30,047 nt of DNA. It comes from Chromera velia (lineage: Eukaryota; Sar; Chromeraceae). Positions 9,630-21,081 of this stretch are shown here, in pieces. A model generated the notes under the pieces. That model searched no databases. It was given only the letters and a program-made list of their open reading frames with translations, and had not been told where the DNA came from. Position 1 is the stretch's first letter. Each line of letters starts with the position of its first letter. Where the stretch lies: assembly GCA_018398765.1 (NCBI GenBank), contig JAHBMJ010000714.1, positions 11,798-41,844 on the forward strand. The letters run 5' to 3'. Both the position numbers and the translations under genes were made by a program.

Positions 9630-12600
9630 CAATCGGAGAGAGAAGCCCTCTCCCTGCACCGGCAGTTAAGGCAAAAGGAAACTGAAGGTCATCTGATAAT
9701 GAGGTTTCGGGAAAGAAGGGGTCAAAAAGAAGAAGACGAACAAGAAGAAGTGATGAAAGAAGGCGGGCAGACAGAAAATTTCCGGAGAGGTGTTGTGGAG
9801 GAGGAAGAGGGGGAAGAGTTTCTTCGCGTGTATGGGGAGGGCATTGCCCTCACCCTCGAAGCTTTCGAAAAGGTCCCTCCCGATGAAAAAGAAAAAGCGC
9901 TAAGCATGTTGTGGAGAGACGGAATGGAGGCCTCTCCAAGAGAGAGAGAGAGAAGACACTCGGAGCCGATTCTGGATACACAAAATCTGCAGAAAGAGGT
10001 CAGTCTTCTTCAGGAATCATTTTCTCCGGCGGGAATTCAGCTGCATTGATGCACCAGCGTGTAAGAAAGCGTTTTGTATAGAGAACAAAGCTTGAAATCA
10101 ACAGTCTTCAAGTCAGATCATTGAGAGAGCCCCTGATGGACTGATGATTCATTTTTTTTTCTGTTTGTGGCTTACCTCTTTCTGTGTGGCCGTACACTTC
10201 TTCTGGCCTGTAGATTTGTGGAACGAGACCTTCCAATAAAGAAATGCCCACACGGCCCGGTGAAATTCTGAGCTGATTCCAGCGAAGGTTTGGTGTCTTT
10301 TTGTGCAACGTGGCCGTACCGTCACAAAACCGGGGGGGACGAGCCACACACACATGCAGAGAGGACATGAATGAAAAGCTTCAGAAAGACGGGAAAAGAG
10401 GGATTGTCGAACGAGGGGTAAAGAAAAGAAAGGAGAGAGAGGGGAGAAGGGGGGGGCGGGGCAGGACGAGAAGAAAGGAAAAGAGAGAGAAAATTCAACA
10501 GAAAACCTGCTCTGCTGAATGCACGATCGACTCTTCCCTCCTTCTCTCTCTGCAGCTGAATCTCTTTTTGTCTCGTCTCCACATGTTCGTGTTCATCCCT
10601 CCGATAAGAAAGGAGGTGCTGTGGGAACTGGAGCTGAGAGAGAGACAGCACATCATGGCCGTCGAGTTTGTTGCCACGTTGATTGCAGAGACCTGTCTCT
10701 GGGGCTCAACTGAGGAGGACTGCGACCCTGAGAAGACATGGAGAGTTGCAATGGAGGCGATGGAATATCATGGCAAGGGGGGAAGGGGAGGGGGGGGGTT
10801 GCGGGAATTCTACCAAGATGTTGTGGATGACGCCAAAAAGGAGGTGCGTTCCTCCTTCATTTACATTGCTCGATCATGTCATGCTCTGCCTGCAGACGCC
10901 CTTTCTTCGTTCCTGAGAGACACTTTTCCTTTCATGGTCTTCGCATTTGATCTTTTTTTGAATGATTCTGATGTTATCTGATTGAATTCAGGTCAGCCTC
11001 GTTTTGCTCTCCCGTCTGCGAGGGGGAAAGGTCAAGGGCGAGGAGGGAGATGAAAACGAGGGAATCAGGAGGAGGACAAGGATCGAGGCGTCGCCGTCGG
11101 ACCTCCTCGACCCCTCTGGATCTTCGGAATTCTCCAAAACGGCCAGAGCCGCAGAGAAGGCGTGCAGGTAGGTGGCTGGAATGCGCATATCAAAGTAAGT
11201 GCAACGAAGATGCTTTAGCGGGAATGTACTAGGAGGAACCGCACAGAGGACATTCATGCTGGGTCGATCAGAAGCCCTCTCTCTCTCCGAATCAGGGGGG
11301 CCGCATCAGTGTGGTGAGGGAACCTTTCTTAGCTTTCGTTCTTTTGGTCAGTGCCGGGGGGGCTGCCTTGCATAGTTACCACACGTCCGTTGAGGGAGCG
11401 CTTCAAGTTTGGCGTGTCGCTTTTTTTGTTTTCACTTTTTTGCCTCTTTGCCCATTTGCCCTGTTCTATCTTGCCAGGCACATTAATCGGTGGCGGGGAG
11501 GCTGCAAATTCGAATATTGGTCGCGGTTTGTCACAGAAGCCGCTGAGGAATGGGGGCGCTTCTACCCTTTTCTGGACTCTGCAGTGGCAGAGGCTTCTGA
11601 GAAGGAGGGGGGGTACTTCCAACTGGTTGGTGCTTTGGAGGGATCAATCGATTGATCTGTTTGTGGATTTGCATGCGTGTTTGTGCATAACATTCTGTCT
11701 GTTCTTTTTTTTTAGTTCGCCTGCTTGCTTGTTTTTCGGTCTGTCTGTCCGTGTGCCTGCCTGTGTGAAGGGCGGAAAAAGGAGGGTCCGAAGAGTTTTG
11801 CTGTCAAACTCTCTGCCTGCAGATGGATGTTGTCTGTTTGTCTGCCTCTCTTTCTTTCTGTTTGTCTGTTTGTCTGCCTCTCTTTCTTTCTGTTTGTCTG
11901 TTTGTCTGCCTCTCTTTCTTTCTGTTTGTCTGTTGTCTATCTTTCTTTCTTTCTGTTTGTCTGTTGTCTGTCTGTCTGTCTGTCTTTCTTTCTTTCTTTC
12001 TTTCTTTCTTTCGGTCTGTCTGTCTGTCTGTCTGTCTGTCTGAAGAAACATATAGCCTGTCTGTTTGTTTATCCGCGTGAGAGCGCATGCGATGGTATCT
12101 GCTTGTTAGCTTTTCTTCCAAGAATTATCGGAAAGTTGATTTTCATCTCTGTCTGGCTGTACGTCTATCCAGATCCTCGAGACCCTCTCTGAGTGTGAGG
12201 CGGGATTGTGTACGTAGAGATGCAAGACCACCCTGTAGCTCGCGAGAAGATGTCAATTTTTGTCGAAAGAGAAGCCAAATCGGAATTAAGGTGCTGCAGC
12301 TGTCCGACTTTTTTTATGCATGGATGTGTATGCTTCGACCCATTTTTTGTTGTATTTTATGTGTATGTGGTGTCTTTTCCTGTCTGGAGGCTCAAGGGTG
12401 TCTTGTCATGACCGCAATACCCTAATCAGTGCATGTAAGAATTTCCTTTCTGTATGTCCGACAACATGAGTGCCCCTTTTCATAACTGGACTGTCTTTCT
12501 TCACGTTCTACTTGGGCGTGTCGTTTCAGGTCCGGAAGGGCATCTCGACGTGGACAGGAGACCCGAGTTGCTGTCAGGAGGCAGGCAAGGGATTCAAGGA

Positions 12601-15600
12601 GGCGCAGGAGAGCTTCGTGAAGGCGTTTGAGTACAGACGGGAATGGCAGGTCGGTCTGTCTGTCTTGCCAGGCTGCAGTTCGTCTTTGTTGTCATGAAGC
12701 TGCATGGCAAGTCGATGCAGAGGTGGATGCTTGCATCGCTTTGTACCCGCGTCAACAAACCTGATGGGTCGATTACTTCCCCAAAAAGGCTGGGATTGCT
12801 GATGATTCACGGGTCTAAGCAGTCCCCTGCATCTTCATTTTCTCAGCGGAAGAGAAGGAAGGAAGGAACGCTCCAAGGATGAAAAGAATTTTCCTGGGAG
12901 GCACACGAAAATAAAGTTTTCATCCGATCGTACCCTTGTGCGCTGCATCCATCCAAAGAACCTATGCGTGCATGCATGCATTTTCCTGCCTTCCTGCCTT
13001 CCTTCCTCCCGTCACGAACTTCTCCTCTTCTCTCTCGATGTGGTTCAGTCAGTGGATTCTCCTCTCCTCTCCATCATCCGAGAAGGCAGTCCCATGCTAT
13101 CTGCAGCTGCTAGTACATTCTCTCTTTCTCTAGCTGCATGTCGGCCCGCATATTTGTCTCGATCCCCACATGTGCCACGATTGAGTGGGACACGCAGGTT
13201 TGCCCAGTGCCCTTCATCTACGCGTCCCTCGCTGAGGACCCGACCCTAGACTCCATTCTTGACGGCAGCATCAGGGAGAAGTACGAAGCCAGCCTGAAGA
13301 TACTTCAGTCAACCTGCAGGTGAGTGCCTGCCTGCCTGCCTGCCTGCCGTCGTTTGTTCATTCGACGCAACTGTAGAGATCGGGAAGATCGCATGAAGAA
13401 GAAAACAACAAGGCACTAACAAAGCCCCTCAAAGACCCCTCGAAGGAAGACTGAATCATCCCAGAGGCAGGTCGTGTACACGCATGAACAGGAGCCTAGG
13501 TGTACACGTGCACGCATGTGTGGTTGCATGCCTGGTCCTGTGTGGAATGAATACCTCTCTCTCTCTCTCTCTACCCCCTCCGCCCATGCATGCACCGTCA
13601 GATCCGAAACCATGCACGCGATCCTTGATCACACGGACCCGGCTAGTGGAACGCGAATCAGGGAGGACTCTCTCCCTGGGTGCGAGAGGATCGCTCAGAA
13701 GGTCCGCATGTTTCAGAAGGGTGCAAGGTGCCGTTTTCCTTTCGCCCTCCTTTCTTGGAGAGCTCATACATAGAGAGAGTGTCGACAGTGTGTGTCGATC
13801 GGTCGGTTCCAAAGGAAGTCGCTTACGTGCTTGTGAGAGAGTGTATTCAGTGTATTCTTTTCTTCCTGTCGAGCTAGACCGAAGGGGACCCCTCGGGACT
13901 GCGACTCTCCCTCTCTGTGTCTGTCTGTCTCTATCTCTGTCTCTATCTCTGTCTCTATCTCTGTCTCTATCTCTGTCTCCATCTCTGTCTCTGTCTCTGT
14001 CTGTCTGTGCGTGTGTGTGTCTGTGCGTCTGTGTGTGTTTGTGACAGAGAGACTCGGGAGTGTTCAACTTTTGACTTTTTGAAAAAAATTGCAGGGAAAG
14101 GATGAGATTCATCGAGTCTTTGTGTCCGCTTAGAGGACTTCTCTGTGTTTTCGCACCTGACCTGAGATTGAATGGACTCTCTCCTCATTCAAATCTTGTG
14201 ATACATTTGTATCCTTGTCCCATTTCTTGTCCTTTGCTTCTTCCTTGAAATGCACAAAATTCAGGGAGGGTATCTCTGGGCTGACTGGGAGAGAGAGATG
14301 GAGAGAGACGCAAACCCCGTCCATCTCTTCTTTCACCCATCGGTCGGTACCTCAGATCTTCATGTGCTCTGCAAAATTGCTGTGCATTTACAGGCAACAC
14401 GGTGCATGATTACGGATGGCTGATGGATGCCTGAATGGATCGTCGAATGGACGAGTAGATGAGTCAATAGACAGACAGATGCACGAAAAATAGAGGGATA
14501 CAGACTCATGTCTGATTCCATTCAACGAGTGATTGGCTAACTGCAGTCAAGACCTGTATGCACGTAGGTCATAGATATGGATGAAAAGACAAACACGTGG
14601 GCGTGAGTTCACATGCTCACAGACTGAGCAGAACAAAGGTAGGTGAGGGTCTCGGACGAAAATATTCTCTCCTCAAGGAAACCCAAGAAAGAAATTCAAT
14701 CATGGGGGAAGGAAGGACTGTCTGAGTCTGAATGCGGTCCCATTTTTCTCTTGCTGTCTTTCCTCCTTTCCTCCCTCCTTCTCTCTGCTGTATGTGTTCA
14801 TGCGCGCCTGTCTGCGAGCAAATGTTTTTCTTTGTGTGCCCGTCTGTCTGCAGCTGCCGAGTGCTGCTTTCACGGCCTTGCCACGAGCACTCAAAGCTGG
14901 GCTGGAGAAGCAGGGTCGGACGGAGACAACTGAGGCCCTTTTCCTTTTTTTTCTGTACATAATTTCTTTGAAAGGGCCCGGCCACGAGGCATGCAGCTCC
15001 CTTCAACATGCCTGCCTCACTTGCTTGGGGGCTACATGCATGCAGCTTTCTTTCTCCATGCCTTCAAATCTCCGGATGCTTTTAAATCCTTTTTCGCCCT
15101 AGCTCCTTGTGCATGCCCTACGGTTCCTCCCTTCTCCCCAACCCATGAGCGTCCTTCCTCAACAGTGACGATCGAAGTCGTTTCAAAATTCTATCGTCAG
15201 CTCGCTGTGCAACTGTATGCAATGGGGGGTATCCTGAGAGATAATGAATTCGATCAGTACAGGTTTCTCTGCTCCAACGCTCGTGTGTCTGATCTACATC
15301 TCAGACGCACTCTCAGCGTGCGTGCACTTCCCCCTCCTGCCTAGGTGAGGGCCGAATCATTCTTTCTGCCTTCCTCGGCTGAGGCCTTTCGGGTGATTGG
15401 GCCCACGCATTTACTTTGCATTCCTTCGATCGCATGCAGGGGGCCAGCCCGCGCAAGTGAAGAAGGTCTGGACTCGGCTGGCCGTTTTCGCGTGGGAGGT
15501 GATTGCAGAGAGCTTACGGGACTGGTCTGACCGTCTGACCGTGGGGGGAAAGGTGGGGGAGGGGAAGGAAAGGAACGTCTTCTTTCCAGGGGGCTTCAAG

Positions 15601-16715
15601 GTAGGTCAGTCACAAACATCCTTGTCGTTTCTCCTCGTAGACACACACAATTGCGGGAGGGCAGGCATTCAATTGGATCGCGAGGGGAATTGAGACACAG
15701 ACACAGACACAGACAGACAGAGAGATCGAAATGGAGGGCCGCGTCTATGGACAAGCAAATACAAAGAGATGGACTGCCAAGAGACTGCATGAGAAAAAGG
15801 CACAGAAAGGGATTTTGTAGTTGAGGGTTCGTCAGCCAGAAAAGGATGCTAATGAATTTATTGATCTCCATGGACAGTGAGTACAGAGGAGGCCAGATAC
15901 AGATACAGTGAAATGAAAGGTGAAAATGTAGACCAACATGTATGCATGTAGACACAAACATGCCCTCTCCTCGGAGAGAGTGACAGACGGAGGGGGGCAG
16001 AGCGAAAGAGGGATATGTACGTCTCATTTTGGTTTACGCGCACATGCGCATGCAGGTAAATCCGTTAAGTTTGGAGGGCTCTCCGTTCCTCTCGGCCGTG
16101 TGGCTGCTGAGGGCGCTGGGTGAGGAAGACCAAGAGCTCATGAGAGGGTGGATGCCTCGGGGGGTCAGCAGAAAAGTGGAGATGAAGGTAAGGAGAGAGG
16201 ACGTGTCCCATGCAATGTCGATCACACGAGATGCATGATCATGTTTCTAAGTCCGTTCCCTTGACCACTGACTTGAGCCTTGTCGTCTGTCAGTCAGACA
16301 ACAGTCCCTCAGCTCCCTGTTTCACTGAGGCATTCCCTCTTTCAATCTGTCCATATTTTTTTCCGTACTCTCTGTCTATCTCGCTGACAATCCAGTTACC
16401 CTCGAGGAAAACAAACAGACAAAGGAAGAAAGACAGAAACAAGGAAAGAATGAAGGAATGAAAGAAAGAACCAAATAATGACGGAAGGAAGGAACAAAGG
16501 AAGGAAAAAATGAAAAAAAGAAGGAAAAAAGGAACGATTGAAGGGAGGAAGGAAAGAAAGAAAGAAACAAAGAAACAAACAAACAAAGAAAGAAAGAAAG
16601 AACAGACAGAGAGAAAGAAAGAACAGAGAGAGAGAAAGAAAGAAAGAAAGAAAGAAAGAACAGACAGAGAGAAAGAAAGAAAAAAAGAAATTAGGAAAGA
16701 AAGAAAGAAAGCAAG

Positions 16716-16784
<69 letters not shown>

Positions 16785-17818
16785 AGAAGAAGAAGAAGAA
16801 GAAGAAGAAGAAAAAGACAGAGGAAAGAAACACATGGACCCCAGAGCCTCTCTTCGGATCTCTCATCCGATAGAGCCGACGCAAATGCATCAATCAAGTC
16901 CCCATGCGTGCTTGCATGTGTGGGTGTATGTGAGCATTCGATTCGTCTCCATGTGTTTTTGTTTCAACGTCGGACCCAAATGATGGCAAAGACATGAGAG
17001 AACACAGAACGACACACAAACAACAGACATCCAGACAGACAGACAGACAGCTGCAAAAAACACGTCAACAAGAAGACTCCCAATAAGCGTGCGTCCGCAT
17101 GCATGCATGTACGCATGCATACATACAGGTGAGGAGCGCGACTCCAGAGAGGCACTCGACTGACCCGAACGGCAGAGGCAGCAGTGAGGAGAGGGAGCGC
17201 GCGCTGTTCAGTGCCCTCATTGCCGGAGTTCCCTTTGCAGCGTGCGGGTCCAGGAAAAAAGGGTTGGTTGGGACGCTGATAGGGGCTTGATTAGAGGAGA
17301 CTACGTTCTTGTTTTTTTCTCTTTTTTTTCTGGTGTGCTGCTCTCTCCCTCCCTCCCTCCTTCCCTCCCTCCCTCCCTCTCTCTCTTTCTCTATCTCTCT
17401 CTGTCTCTCTCTTTCCTTTCTTTCTTTCTTTCTTTCTTTCTTGTGTGTGTGTGTGAATTCGTGAGCTTACGCTTTGACTGTATGATTTACAGATGGCGCC
17501 ATGCACAATTCTTGTATGAGTTTTCTCCGAAGGAATTTACGTGTCTCTTGTTCATTCCTTCATTCATTCTCTCTCTCTCTCTCTCTCTCTCGTGTTGTCT
17601 CTCTGTCAATATGTCTGTCTGTCTGTCTGTCTGTTTGCAGAACCCCCGAGAGCCTTTGTTTTTTGGCTTCTGTGATTCTCCGTTGCGTGCCGTCTTTTGA
17701 TGGTCTGCTTGAGAAGGACACACTGTTTGGAAAAATAGCTCGGTCAGCATTCAGGAAGCGCTCATGCTCAATAAACCAATACAGAAGGACTGGCAAGGGA
17801 GGCTGGCTATTTGCTTAG
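9534..17818 (+). CDS. Secretory-pathway protein of unknown family, many exons
   Basis: The ATG at 9534 opens a basic-then-hydrophobic leader (MRGTSV, then LLPLLLLAVFVLPVSS), a clear signal peptide or anchor in the first 32 or so residues; the longer frame from 9504 has no ATG. In-phase exons: 9534-9998, 10556-10843, 10992-11167, 11296-11313 (18-base microexon), 11478-11625, 12530-12649, 13198-13319, 13602-13727, 14095-14197 (weak), 14854-14914, 15166-15228 (donor could instead be at 15263), 15440-15600, 16056-16187, 17129-17247, 17493-17540 and 17641-17818 (stop TAG). Alternatively 17129 reads straight to a stop at 17290. A possible extra exon starts at 12173. After an acidic linker (about residues 60-110) the body looks helical, with aromatic-rich pieces such as FEYWSRFVTEAAEEWGRFY and VWTRLAVFAWEVIAESLRDW. 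I recognise no domain or catalytic motif. Several exons end in phase 2 after Cys-Arg or Ala-Arg, which may hint at internal helical repeats. Existence of the gene is well supported; its 3' exons are less sure. Confidence 0.6.
11296..11313 (+). other. Candidate 18-base microexon
   Basis: It sits between an ATCAG acceptor and a GTGAGG donor. It enters and leaves in phase 2, so it adds six residues when included and keeps the frame when skipped (exon 11167 to exon 11478). A cassette exon is therefore possible. Confidence 0.4.
11823..12045. repeat. CTTT/CTGT array with a 32-bp higher-order period
   Basis: A unit containing TGTCTGCCTCTCTTTCTTTC recurs about three times at a 32-base spacing, then the array becomes plain CTTT and CTGT. 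It lies in an intron of the signal-peptide gene. Confidence 0.85.
12042..12067 (+). repeat. Dispersed CATATAG element, copy 3
   Basis: GAAGAAACATATAGCCTGTCTG, with one T-to-C change in the core, in an intron of the signal-peptide gene directly after a CTGT array. Confidence 0.6.
13917..14035. repeat. CTGTCTCTAT / CTGT / GT repeat
   Basis: A 12-base period (TCTCTATCTCTG) repeats several times, then gives way to CTGT and GT units, in intron. Confidence 0.85.
16420..16822. repeat. About 400-base nearly pure purine tract on the plus strand
   Basis: GAAA, GGAA, GA and GAA arrays follow one another in the intron before the 17129 exon. The bias is opposite to the pyrimidine tracts of the other introns of this strand. 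The long open frames here are artefacts of the repeat. Confidence 0.9.
17338..17445. repeat. CCT/CT/CTTT pyrimidine tract followed by GT run
   Basis: Almost pure pyrimidine on the plus strand, ending in a short GT run, near the 3' end of the signal-peptide gene. Confidence 0.85.
17568..17636. repeat. (CT)n and (CTGT)n tract next to an acceptor
   Basis: It lies directly before the TTTGCAG acceptor at 17634-17640 and could serve as its polypyrimidine tract. Confidence 0.8.
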
Positions 17819-19165
17819 TCGCATCTTGCGGGTTTTCTTTTAGTAACAAGCATTCATTCTTTCTCTCTGCTTTCAACCTACACTTCCCTTTTGCTTGCAT
17901 GTCTTTTTCGCCCCCTCAGTCCCTCATCCTTTCATTTTACAGCAGCTTGGCAACAACAAAACAACAGAGAGAGAAAAAGCAGACGGTCTCACTTCCGCAC
18001 CCGAAGATCATTCAGTTTCCCACAAACGCCTAGCTCTGTCTCTTTCTCACTGATGCATGCGCATGTATTCTGCAGGGGCGTAACCGAAGATAAGAACGTC
18101 ATGGGACAGAAAATTTCGCGCCTTAAAGAGTGCAACGCACCTGTTCGCTGAAGAAAGGAAAAACTTGAAAACCGCACAGACACGTAGAGAAGAACTGAAC
18201 GAGATGAGCACGCTGGTTATATTTCCAATCTTGCTTTTGCCCGGCTGCCAAAAACGCGAAAAAACAAATCGACCGTTGCAAAATTAGAGCAAAACATGCA
18301 CCATGTACGATCGATTCTTTGGAAACGAGGGAACGATGATGGGTTGCATGCAAGTTTGTACTGCTGCGACTTTGTTCCTTCCTTGCTTTCCTCTCTCTCT
18401 CTCTTTCTTCCTTTTATCGTTGTTCCTTTCTTCCATCGTTTTTTCAACCTCTAGGTGGAGGGGGATGCTTGAGGTTGCATGGGTGAAGGGGGGAAGAAAA
18501 CAAAAAGAGAAGAAAAGCTTCGCGTGGGGTCAGGAAGGAAGGACCGTTCATCCTACGGGCAAACGAAACAACGCAGTAGAGAGAGAAGGATCGAGCCATC
18601 CATCCACAATGCAACCAACTGAAATGAATTCAACCGTCTCTCGAGGAGATCCTACCTCGATCCATCATCAGCACGTCATCCTTCCTTCCCTGCATATACA
18701 TCTTCACCCAATGCATCGGACCAACACCGTTTTTTTTTCTGTTCTCGTTGCCATGGACGGAAACAAAACTGTTCCAGAGTGAATCCTCTGCCGCCATTTC
18801 ATTTTTCATCTCTTCCGTCGCTAACCAAGATTGGATCTCTGTCTGCATGAGAGTTCTTCACCGGCAGGCAGAACGACAGACAGTTTTGAAGGTTCCCGAC
18901 GTCAAACACACGCCTACTTCACCTCATTAATCCATCTTCGAAACCGTGTGTCACTCCATCCATTCATCCACCAATTCGTTGATCGATTCATTCATCCATC
19001 CATCCATACTATCCAACCATGTTTCAGACAGGCAAGCTGCAGCTGCAGTTGCGATAATCTGGCCTCCGTTCGTCGTCACAGGTTTGTCTGTGTGTCCATG
19101 CGTGTCAGAGAGAGAGGGAGGGGGNAAGAGGGAGTCAATTTGCTGCTGAGGCTCACTCACATGCA

Positions 19166-19198
19166 GTCGGTCAATCAGTCAGTCAGTCAGTCGGTCAG
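19166..19198. repeat. (CAGT)n repeat
   Basis: Several CAGT/CGGT units in the spacer. Confidence 0.75.
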
Positions 19199-19856
19199 GA
19201 TTAGACGGACTGAAACAAATGCTTCGGACGCATAAACGACGCACAGGACACGTACATTGAAGGCATGCCGACATGCACATAAGCAGGCAAGTAGAAGACA
19301 AACAAGCAGGCAAAAGCAGATAGGCGAAGAGTCAGACAAGGAGAAAAGTAGAGACGTCGACAGCAAAAACGACAGACAGACTGTTGAATGTGCAAGAACG
19401 GATTTAGCATTAGTAGCCTTTGAAGCGCGCACACAAAGAAACAGTCAGAGTCAGACCAAGAAATTGGATATATATAACTTTGTTTCTTCTTGAATGTCTT
19501 AAAAAAGCTGCAATGCAATATGCACTTCATTTTGTATTATGTTACAAGCCGGTTGCATTCCTAGTTGTATTTAGATAAAAAATCTATGTATTTAAAAAAA
19601 AAATGATTTAATTCAGTTTTAATTTTTGGTAAGCAAAAAGCGCTTAATACGTTGCCTATAACACGATATGGAATAGTTGTAAAAAGTGGTTTTTCATATT
19701 TTTAAAAACTCATTTTAAAGAAGTTTCCGAAGTATTAAGAAAAGTAAAGAAATAATAGAAATGCATATGTTTTATAGCTTTAAAGTTTGCAACTTTTTTT
19801 TTCATTTGAAAGTCGCTTAAGCATTTCTAAATTGAAAGCACTAAAATTTTTGAGTA

Positions 19857-19980
19857 GTTGGGGGCCTGGGAGTTCGGGGGGTCCCCTTCCGATCGAGAGG
19901 TGTAGGGGGTTAAAACCCTCTGCTGGAGTATGCTGGAGGGATCTAGAGGGATCAGGGGGTGGAAGCCTCCTATGCGCGAG
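19857..19980. other. G-rich patch inside the AT-rich island
   Basis: Several G runs (GGGGGCC, TTCGGGGGG, AGGGGGTT, CAGGGGGTGG) within otherwise AT-rich DNA. It could be a remnant of an inserted element. No terminal repeats or target duplications are visible. Confidence 0.35.
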
Positions 19981-20341
19981 CAAGATTTGATTTTTATTTT
20001 TGGGGCTGTACACCTAACACCCCTTTATGCTAAGTTACACTGTTACAGCCTAAGTTTGTATGGTTAGTGTTGGTATGTTTTGTGGTAGTATCTAGTGAGG
20101 TCCTGGATCATTGTACATCGATAATATACGCGCACTTTAGTCCGCGCGCAAAACGCGCGAACTCACTGAATTGCTGAGAGAAAATTTAAATACACATACA
20201 TGTCCTGCATGCCTGCATGCAATTATTTGTTGAAATTTTTGAATATACGCCCATATTGATATATACAGAGAGCTCGTCCATGTTAGGACTAGTTAGTACG
20301 CAGTACGTGTCTTTGTTTCCTTGTTTTTTCCAAAAGGTCGT

Positions 20342-20342
<1 letters not shown>

Positions 20343-20382
<40 letters not shown>

Positions 20383-20390
20383 GACACACA
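20343..20390. repeat. (CA)n repeat
   Basis: About 15 CA units with GC interruptions at the end, about 85 bases upstream of the DUF707-like start codon. Confidence 0.9.
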
Positions 20391-20473
20391 TCAACCAGTC
20401 AAGCAAATGCGAAAAGGGATTCTGAGTAGGAGTTGACTCGACAAACAAAAGGTATGTCATATAAAACATAGAT

Positions 20474-21023
20474 ATGTGGGTCACTCTCCGTGTCGGTGTT
20501 TCCATCCTCGTCCTGATTTCGTTTCTGTCTTTCACGGCTCTGTTGCTCTCAACGGAGCTTCCAGGACTCCCAAGAGCCCTCAGACCACTGCAAAAAGTCC
20601 TCGTAAAAGGCGGAGAGCCAAACGCAACAGTTTTCTCGGAGGAAGGCCAAGATAATGAGGAGACGGCGAAAGACGAAGACAAACAAAAGCAGAAGGAGGA
20701 GATCCCCCAACAAACAGTAGGCGAATCACCGGATGTCAATTATACAACGGTTCAGGAATCAGAAGAGAGGAATGCTCTCATCCAGATTCAGAAGATTCTG
20801 AATGCTGTCAATACGCCCAAAGATAAATTTGGAGAGCCTACAACCCAAACACAACTTTCCCACTTCCATCCTCCCGAAAACTCTACCCTTCCCGCATCCA
20901 ACTCTGTCGCCCCCGAAAGCCCCCAGCAGATGACGAACATGTCCGGCCAGCCGCAAGAACTCCAACAGAAGGGTCGGTGTGTGCGTGTGAGCGTGTGTGT
21001 GTCGGCGTGTGTGTCTGCGCCTC

Positions 21024-21081
<58 letters not shown>

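Larger units (their letters stand above)
17819..20473. other. Intergenic spacer with simple repeats and an AT-rich island
   Basis: No gene is supported. About 17819-19480 has ordinary composition with CT-rich pieces, scattered short repeats such as CATC and CAGT runs, and one ambiguous base at 19125. About 19490-20330 is strongly AT-rich with A and T homopolymers and is interrupted at about 19857-19980 by a G-rich patch. The end carries a CA repeat and then the leader of the next gene. Confidence 0.5.

Noticed and set aside
12208-12411. Possible exon with MSIFVEREAKSELR
   Set aside because: It looks slightly protein-like but no acceptor/donor pair fits the phase of neighbouring exons of the signal-peptide gene.
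14617-15009. Minus-strand frames opposite exon 14854-14914
   Set aside because: Shadows of the plus-strand exon and flanking pyrimidine-rich intron.
16510-16983. Lys/Glu/Arg-rich open frames, and Phe/Leu/Ser-rich ones on the other strand
   Set aside because: Direct translations of GAAA/GA simple repeats.
18303-18782. 159-codon open frame downstream of the signal-peptide gene
   Set aside because: Repeat-rich start and His/Pro/Thr-rich chance content, no motif, no splice partners. Kept as spacer.
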